From Turicibacter sp. TJ11 (lineage in GTDB: Bacteria; Bacillota_I; Bacilli_A; MOL361; Turicibacteraceae), in assembly GCF_021497505.1 (NCBI RefSeq), contig NZ_CP069349.1, positions 2,197,780 through 2,261,779 on the forward strand: a stretch of 64,000 nucleotides of DNA. Reading direction: 5' to 3'. Below the pieces are notes generated by a model, which was not told the origin of the DNA, ran no database searches, and was given only the letters and a program-made list of their open reading frames with translations. Of this stretch, positions 60,102 through 64,000 are shown in pieces. The stretch's first letter is position 1, and every line of letters starts with the position of its first letter. The position numbers were made by a program, and so were the translations under genes.

Positions 60102-61578
60102 ATGTCAGAATCTGAAATCATCAAAGTTTATCATGAAGGAATTCAATCCGTCATTACTTTAGTTCAAGGACTTTCCACTCAAATCTCTGATTTATCTCAA
60201 ACGATTGAGAAACAAAATAAAATCATTTCAGATTTAGATGCTCGCCTTAAAAAACTTGAAAAACAATCAAATAAAACAAGTCAAAACAGTCGTGGGTTCC
60301 CTGCCCTGCGATAGCAGACATCACCCACTAGTAGGGTAATAACCTCCCTCAACCGATGGTTTTAAAAAGACAAAAAGTTTGCGTCAACCTTCAAATAAAA
60401 AACCGGGTGGTCAAGTCGGACATCAAGGTTCAACCTTAAAAATGATAAAAGATCCGGATCATGTCGTCACACATCATCCGAAAATTTGCCGAGGGTGTGG
60501 GTGTTGTTTAGAAAACGTTGAACCTCAAAAAACGATTCGACGTCAAGTTTTTGATTTACCGAGATTAAGGCTTCAAGTCACTGAGCATCAATCTCAAATT
60601 AAAGTATGTCCTAACTGTCACTTTAAAAATGAAGGACTATTTCCGAAACATGTCACACAACCGACACAATATGGGCCACATTTAACAAGTGTATTAACTT
60701 ATTTCAGTCACTATCAATTGATTCCTTTCAACCGTCTGAAACAATTGACTCAAGATATTTTCAAAGCGACCATCAGCCAAGGAACACTGGTGAATATGAC
60801 GAAACGATGTGATGAGTTATTAGAAACGACTGAAGCTTCAATCAAAGAAAATCTTTTGGCATCAAATCATCTTCATTTAGATGAAACAGGCTGTTATGTC
60901 AATGGAAAGAGACACTGGCTTCACGTGACTTCAAATCAAAAATTCACGCATTACTTTGTTCATGAAAAGCGTGGCTCTCAAGCCATTGAAGCCAATGGCA
61001 TTCTTCCCTCTTTCAAAGGAACCGTCATCCATGACCATTGGACCCCGTATTTTAAATATGATGATTGTACGCATGCTTTATGTAACGTTCATCATTTAAG
61101 AGAGTTTAAAGGAATCATCGATTTTGAGAACCAACAGTGGGCAAAAAACATGACGAAATTATTACTTGAAGCTAAAACTTATTCAGAAGAGACGGAATAT
61201 CCTTTACCCTTATCTAAAATACAGGAGTTTGAGAAACGATACCAACAAATCATCGAAGAGGGTTACCGTGAGAATCCTTTAAAACTGCATGAAAAGAATA
61301 CGGATTCCGTTCGATTACTCAATCGTTTATCGAAACGACAAGAAGAAGTATTAGAATTTCTGTATCAAGTTGAAGTTCCGTTTGATAATAATTTAGCTGA
61401 GCGTGATGTCCGAATGACTAAAACTAAACAAAAAATATCCGGATGTTTTCGAACAGAAAAAGGGGCTCATTGTTTCGCCCGAATCAGAGGTTTCATCTCT
61501 ACTTGTCAAAAGCAAGGATTAAATATTATCGAAAGTATTGAAACCATTTTAATGGGAAATACGATTCAATTTTCATAA
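60102..61578 (+). pseudogene. tnpC: IS66-family transposase (tnpC), interrupted by 52 nt
   Basis: The first part (60102-60290) encodes the N-terminal leucine-zipper-like helix ending KLEKQSNKTSQNS. After a 52-nt break the same protein continues from CCT 60343 as PPSTDGFKKTKSLRQPSNKK, then the zinc-ribbon CRGCGCC and CPNCHF. The DDE domain follows, with candidate acids in LHLDETGC, VIHDHW and FDNNLAERDV. The break brings a TAG at 60312 in the first frame and two TAA codons (60337, 60340) in the second. Removing exactly 52 nt rejoins the frames, about two residues short of the usual SSKPPS. The second part alone has no ribosome-binding site. Confidence 0.85.
60291..60342 (+). other. 52-nt structured insert within tnpC
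   Basis: GTGGGT (60292-60297) pairs with ACCCAC (60323-60328). Inside it CTGC-GATA-GCAG (60306-60317) forms a tetraloop hairpin, and CCCT (60299-60302) can pair with AGGG (60333-60336) outside, giving a pseudoknot. I do not recognise the motif as a known ribozyme or intron. Confidence 0.55.
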
Positions 61579-61586
61579 CATTCACA

Positions 61587-61618
61587 AGGAGTACTTCACT
61601 AAACGAGCACTCCTTTTT
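61587..61618 (+). terminator. hairpin at the right end of the IS66 element
   Basis: AAGGAGTACT pairs with AGCACTCCTT (one mismatch), then TTTTG. It ends tnpC transcripts within the element. Confidence 0.7.
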
Positions 61619-61651
61619 GTGATACTCTTTTCTACTAGGCTGAATAGTTAC

Positions 61652-61659
61652 ATAAAATA
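61652..61659. repeat. IS66 target duplication, right copy
   Basis: ATAAAATA, identical to 59949-59956. Confidence 0.9.
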
Positions 61660-61698
61660 TTACAATTGTCGAAAAATGTATGATTTCGACAGAATTCG

Positions 61699-61707
61699 TG
61701 ATATAAT
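61699..61707 (+). promoter_or_regulatory. extended -10 promoter of the transporter leader
   Basis: TGaTATAAT, 40 bp right of the IS66 target copy. RNA would start near 61714. Confidence 0.6.
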
Positions 61708-61713
61708 ATCTTA

Positions 61714-61861
61714 CTGTAACATGAATAAAATCCTCATGCTGTTGGCAGAATCCAGCTTTATCAAAAATAGGAGGTCTAGTTTTACGAACGCAGACTTATT
61801 TTGTGATGCGTTTGTTTAATCATGATCTTATCTGCTCCTGTTTTTTCTTAGGAGTTTTTTT
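61714..61861 (+). promoter_or_regulatory. candidate attenuator/riboswitch leader of the queuosine-precursor transporter
   Basis: A leader of about 150 nt ends in a terminator: CTCCT (61835-61839) pairs with AGGAG (61850-61854) before seven Ts. An identical AGGAG at 61769-61773 can capture the same CTCCT, which gives a choice between terminator and antiterminator. Further stems are AACGCA with TGCGTT (about 61787-61812) and GTCT with AGAC. Genes of this family are often under preQ1 riboswitches, but I cannot fit the class I or II consensus. The ligand is unproven. Confidence 0.5.
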
Positions 61862-61894
61862 ATTGTTATAAACTAGAAGATAAGGGTGATTATT

Positions 61895-62581
61895 ATGACA
61901 AATGAATTAATTGCAGTATTGTTCATCATTGTTAACTTTTTCTTAGTTGTCCTAAGCTACAAGCTATTTGGTCGAAAAGGATTATATGCATATATTACAA
62001 TGAGTGTTATTGCGGCTAATATTCAAGTAGCTAAAACAACAACTATTTTCGGAATTGCAACAACTCTAGGAAACACGATGTTTAGTGGAATTTTCTTAGC
62101 GACTGATTTATTAAGTGAAAAATATGGGAAAAAAGCTGCGATGACAGCTGTATTTATCGGGTTTTTCACGCAATTATCGTTTTTAATTGTAACTCAGTTT
62201 TCATTATTCTTTACGCCACATGAGTCAGATTGGGCACAACCTCATATGGATGGATTATTTAGTTTAGCTTTACCAGTTTTCACAATCGCGGGATTAAGTT
62301 CATTCATCGTTTCTCAAAATATAGATGTGTTTATTTTCCATCTTATTAAGGAAAGATTCCCAGAAGATAAATGGTTATGGTTACGAAATAACGGTAGTAC
62401 GTTAATTAGTCAATTTGTAGATACATTTATTTTTACGGCAATTGTTGTGATGTTTGGTTTATGGAGCATGGACGTTGCTGTTGAAATTTTCTTCATTACA
62501 TATTTCTTTAAAGTGATTTTAAGTATCTCGGATACACCATTTGTTTATTTATTAAAGAAAGTTGATCCGTTAGATTTATAA
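61895..62581 (+). CDS. yhhQ: queuosine-precursor transporter, VUT family (YhhQ-like)
   Basis: A 228-residue membrane protein with about six helices. Members of the vitamin-uptake-like (VUT/ECF-related, COG1738) family import preQ0, preQ1 or queuine. It has AANIQVAKTTTIFGIATTLGNTMFSG (about 33-58, in parts NIQVAKTTTIFG and GNTMFSGIFLATDLLSEKYG), the family signature, and the C-terminal FIFTAIVVMFGLW segment. I choose ATG 61895, 5-6 nt after AAGGGTGA; GTG 61886 falls on that site. It converges with a radical-SAM-like gene that may act on the imported base. Confidence 0.85.
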   Translation: MTNELIAVLFIIVNFFLVVLSYKLFGRKGLYAYITMSVIAANIQVAKTTTIFGIATTLGNTMFSGIFLATDLLSEKYGKKAAMTAVFIGFFTQLSFLIVTQFSLFFTPHESDWAQPHMDGLFSLALPVFTIAGLSSFIVSQNIDVFIFHLIKERFPEDKWLWLRNNGSTLISQFVDTFIFTAIVVMFGLWSMDVAVEIFFITYFFKVILSISDTPFVYLLKKVDPLDL

Positions 62582-62588
62582 GATATAG

Positions 62589-62615
62589 ACCAGCCTTTTT
62601 GGCTGGTTTTTTTAT
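62589..62615 (+). terminator. terminator after the transporter gene
   Basis: ACCAGCC pairs with GGCTGGT around TTTTT, then a T run. Confidence 0.9.
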
Positions 62616-62616
62616 T

Positions 62617-62944
62617 CATAATGATTTTCCTAGAAGTAGATTAAAAGAAGAGAAGTGTTAAAAATCATTAAATTAACCTTATTAATAGTTTTATCAATTC
62701 ACTTATACATTTGGCTATACAGACGGAAAATTAAAATTGATCTTTGGGTATTTAAGTCAAACTCTGTAAAGTTAGATATAAAGTAGGGTGTACAGACGAA
62801 TGAACTCAATGTGCTTAATTTTGATAAAAATACGTTATTTTTTAGAAATTAGTGATGTCAAAGTTAAGAAAATAGTAGTAAAAGACTTAAATGAATTAAA
62901 TAGTTTTTTGTTGATAGGGGTCATCCCTGTAAGAAGTCAAATAG
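62617..62944. other. intergenic region between converging genes
   Basis: About 330 bp, AT-rich. The open frame at 62788-63027 has no ribosome-binding site and runs antisense into the next gene, so I do not call it. Nothing else is visible. Confidence 0.5.
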
Positions 62945-62976
62945 AAAAAGCAAGAACTATTCGTTCTTGCTTTTTT
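62945..62976. terminator. terminator of the radical-SAM-like gene
   Basis: AAAAAGCAAGAAC pairs with GTTCTTGCTTTTT around TATTC. It overlaps the stop codon of the minus-strand gene and is symmetrical. Confidence 0.85.
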
Positions 62977-63664
62977 AGTCACCCACTCCAAAGTCAGTGT
63001 TATTCCATAAAACTTCTAAATGATTAACATCATCTAACCATTTATATTCTTCATAGAACCATTCTTTAAGTTTTGGATCGGGTTTAATTATCGTTGTATT
63101 TTCACAATAAACATTTACGGTTGCATGATCAAATTGATTTAAAACAATATCAATATCACGTTTAATCATTTCTTTTGTTTGGCCCTTTATTCCAACCATG
63201 ATACAAGGAGAATCAAAATATTTTTTTAACTCCTCAACACTTTGAAAAGGAGCTCCTTTTTTTAAAAACTTTTCACGAAAATCGTAATCAAATGACTCGA
63301 CTCCAGTTTTAAACATTATATCGATTTCTAGACGATTACGCATTTTATCTAGATGGTTTCGATAAATCCAATGGGCCTCAGCGAACAGTTTCTTAAATTC
63401 ATGTTCATCGATTGTTGACTTAATCATCGTTAATGTTTCTTTAGGCAAATCAAAAATATTTCCTGAGTTGATGACTTCAAACGTATCATAAATCCCTTTA
63501 ACATTTGATAACACTTCTTTATTTAATTGGTTCATTTCTTCAACGTTGGTTGAGTTGTCACCAATGTAGTCACAAAAGGCGCATTTTCCATAGGCACACG
63601 GGCGACTTTTAAGAAGAACGATTTCACGTGGAAATTTTTCTTTTATAATATTATATCTATCCAT
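62975..63664 (-). CDS. radical-SAM-like protein, candidate queuine lyase (QueL-like)
   Basis: The 229-residue protein carries RPCAYGKCAFCDYIGD with Cys23, Cys28 and Cys31, a CX4CX2C arrangement in place of the usual radical-SAM CX3CX2C. Later segments (FEVINSGNIFDLP, FAEAHWIYRNH, IDIMFKTGVESFD, IMVGIKGQT) follow the strand order of a radical-SAM barrel. From memory, a non-canonical radical-SAM enzyme (QueL) in Clostridioides difficile converts queuine to preQ1 and works with a YhhQ-type transporter, which is the neighbour here. That function is inferred from context. ATG 63664 with AGGTGAT upstream is preferred to a start at 63703. Confidence 0.6.
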   Translation of the reverse strand: MDRYNIIKEKFPREIVLLKSRPCAYGKCAFCDYIGDNSTNVEEMNQLNKEVLSNVKGIYDTFEVINSGNIFDLPKETLTMIKSTIDEHEFKKLFAEAHWIYRNHLDKMRNRLEIDIMFKTGVESFDYDFREKFLKKGAPFQSVEELKKYFDSPCIMVGIKGQTKEMIKRDIDIVLNQFDHATVNVYCENTTIIKPDPKLKEWFYEEYKWLDDVNHLEVLWNNTDFGVGD

Positions 63665-63762
63665 TATTATCACCTGTTTTAGTATATCAAATATCATTAA
63701 CATATGACTCGTAATGTGTCTTAATTTAATAGCTATTTTTTGGGAATGATAAATAGTTTTTA

Positions 63763-63771
63763 TGGTAAAAT
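63763..63771 (+). promoter_or_regulatory. extended -10 promoter of the last gene
   Basis: TGgTAAAAT, about 36 bp before the likely start. Confidence 0.4.
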
Positions 63772-63806
63772 GAAACTAATTCATGGTGGTTAGGTGGGAT
63801 GTTGTG

Positions 63807-64000
63807 TTGACAACTTTAGAATATATGAAAAAAGCATTTGGTTATATTGCTTTAATGTTTATTATTATTTTTTGGGGTTTTATTTTTTCAAATCATTTTA
63901 TTTATTCTGTTAAAGGACAGTATTTTGAGAATTATTTATCCATTTATACAAATGCGCACGATCTGTTATTTCAAAAAACGTTGCCTATGTGGTCGTTTAA
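63807..64000 (+). CDS. membrane protein N-terminus, possibly YfhO-like, cut by the window edge
   Basis: Only about 64 residues are visible. They comprise a short cytoplasmic head, one long membrane segment (GYIALMFIIIFWGFIFSNHFI, in parts IALMFIIIFWGFIF) and an outside loop ending LPMWSF. YfhO-type glycolipid-glycosyltransferase-like proteins have a comparable first helix and a LPxWSW/F sequence after it, so YfhO is my guess. AGGTGGG at 63792-63798 suits TTG 63807 (or GTG 63804); ATG 63825 is a third possibility. Confidence 0.5.
   Translation, partial: MTTLEYMKKAFGYIALMFIIIFWGFIFSNHFIYSVKGQYFENYLSIYTNAHDLLFQKTLPMWSF

Larger units (their letters stand above)
59957..61651 (+). mobile_element. 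IS66-family element, tnpC-only type, 1695 bp
   Basis: The terminal inverted repeats GTAACTATTCAGCC (59957-59970) and its exact complement (61638-61651) start with GTAA as in IS66 and are flanked by the 8-bp duplication ATAAAATA. Only a tnpC-like gene is present, with no tnpA or tnpB, as in the ISBst12-type subgroup. A hairpin lies just inside each end. The transposase gene is interrupted at 60291-60342, so the copy is probably dead, unless the interruption can be bypassed. Confidence 0.9.

Noticed and set aside
60291-60342. Group II intron remnant or hammerhead ribozyme
   Set aside because: The insert lacks a GUGYG start, domain V and the CUGAUGA/GAAA core; I leave it unclassified.
61714-61861. 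Canonical preQ1-I riboswitch
   Set aside because: The GGAGG...CTAG part looks suggestive, but the expected downstream CCUC strand and A-rich tail are not at the right distance.
62788-63027. 79-codon frame before the radical-SAM-like gene
   Set aside because: No ribosome-binding site, runs through a terminator and into the antisense of a real gene.

Overview
The window comes from a low-GC Gram-positive bacterium. Gene content and order (cysS-mrnC-rlmB-sigH-rpmG-secE-nusG-rplKA-rplJL-ybxB-rpoBC-rpsLG-fusA-tuf, then the S10-spc-alpha cluster, then cdaA-cdaR-glmM-glmS) are those of Firmicutes. The protein style recalls Turicibacter or a near relative; that genus guess comes from general familiarity and was not tested. 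Starts are often TTG or GTG behind strong AGGAGG sites. TGA is used as a stop, so the code is the standard bacterial one.

Layout. 1-2769: the 3' part of radA, a DUF4349-like membrane protein and a lipoprotein. 2788-4480: an IS1182-type insertion sequence sitting in the loop of a bidirectional terminator, flanked by an 8-bp target duplication. 4503-7584: a divergent pair, a CPA2 cation/proton antiporter and an FUSC-like membrane protein, with a 16-bp inverted repeat around the second promoter. 8055-19009: metabolic and translation genes (glpX, ispD, ispF, gltX, an MFS transporter, ridA divergent from ilvA, cysS with a candidate leader peptide, mrnC, rlmB, sigH). 19015-50420: the large transcription and translation block, in several transcription units with recognisable or candidate leaders (L11/L1, L10, rpoB, rpsL, S10). 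50762-56493: c-di-AMP synthesis and cell-wall precursor supply (cdaA, cdaR, glmM, glmS with its self-cleaving ribozyme). 56609-59856: a MarR-MATE-HMA cassette and a converging XRE/TPR regulator. 59957-61651: an IS66-type element with 14-bp terminal repeats and an 8-bp duplication; its transposase is interrupted by 52 nt that look structured. 61895-63664: a VUT-family queuosine-precursor transporter behind an attenuator-like leader, converging with a small radical-SAM-like protein that may be a queuine lyase. 63807-64000: the start of a membrane protein, possibly YfhO-like.

How the genes fit together. Most of the window is growth machinery: RNA polymerase core (rpoA, rpoB, rpoC), NusG, SecE/SecY, EF-G, EF-Tu, IF-1 and about thirty ribosomal proteins. 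RidA removes the reactive enamine made by IlvA. CdaA makes c-di-AMP under CdaR control next to GlmM, and GlmS feeds GlmM with glucosamine-6-phosphate under ribozyme feedback. The transporter and the radical-SAM-like gene suggest salvage of queuosine or its bases instead of synthesis from GTP.

The most unusual parts are the terminator-loop IS1182 insertion, whose transposase borrows its stop codon from the target duplication; the structured 52-nt interruption of the IS66 transposase; the cysS leader with a 14-codon reading frame; and the leader of the queuosine-precursor transporter, which I cannot match to a known preQ1 aptamer. No tRNA, rRNA or CRISPR array was seen.
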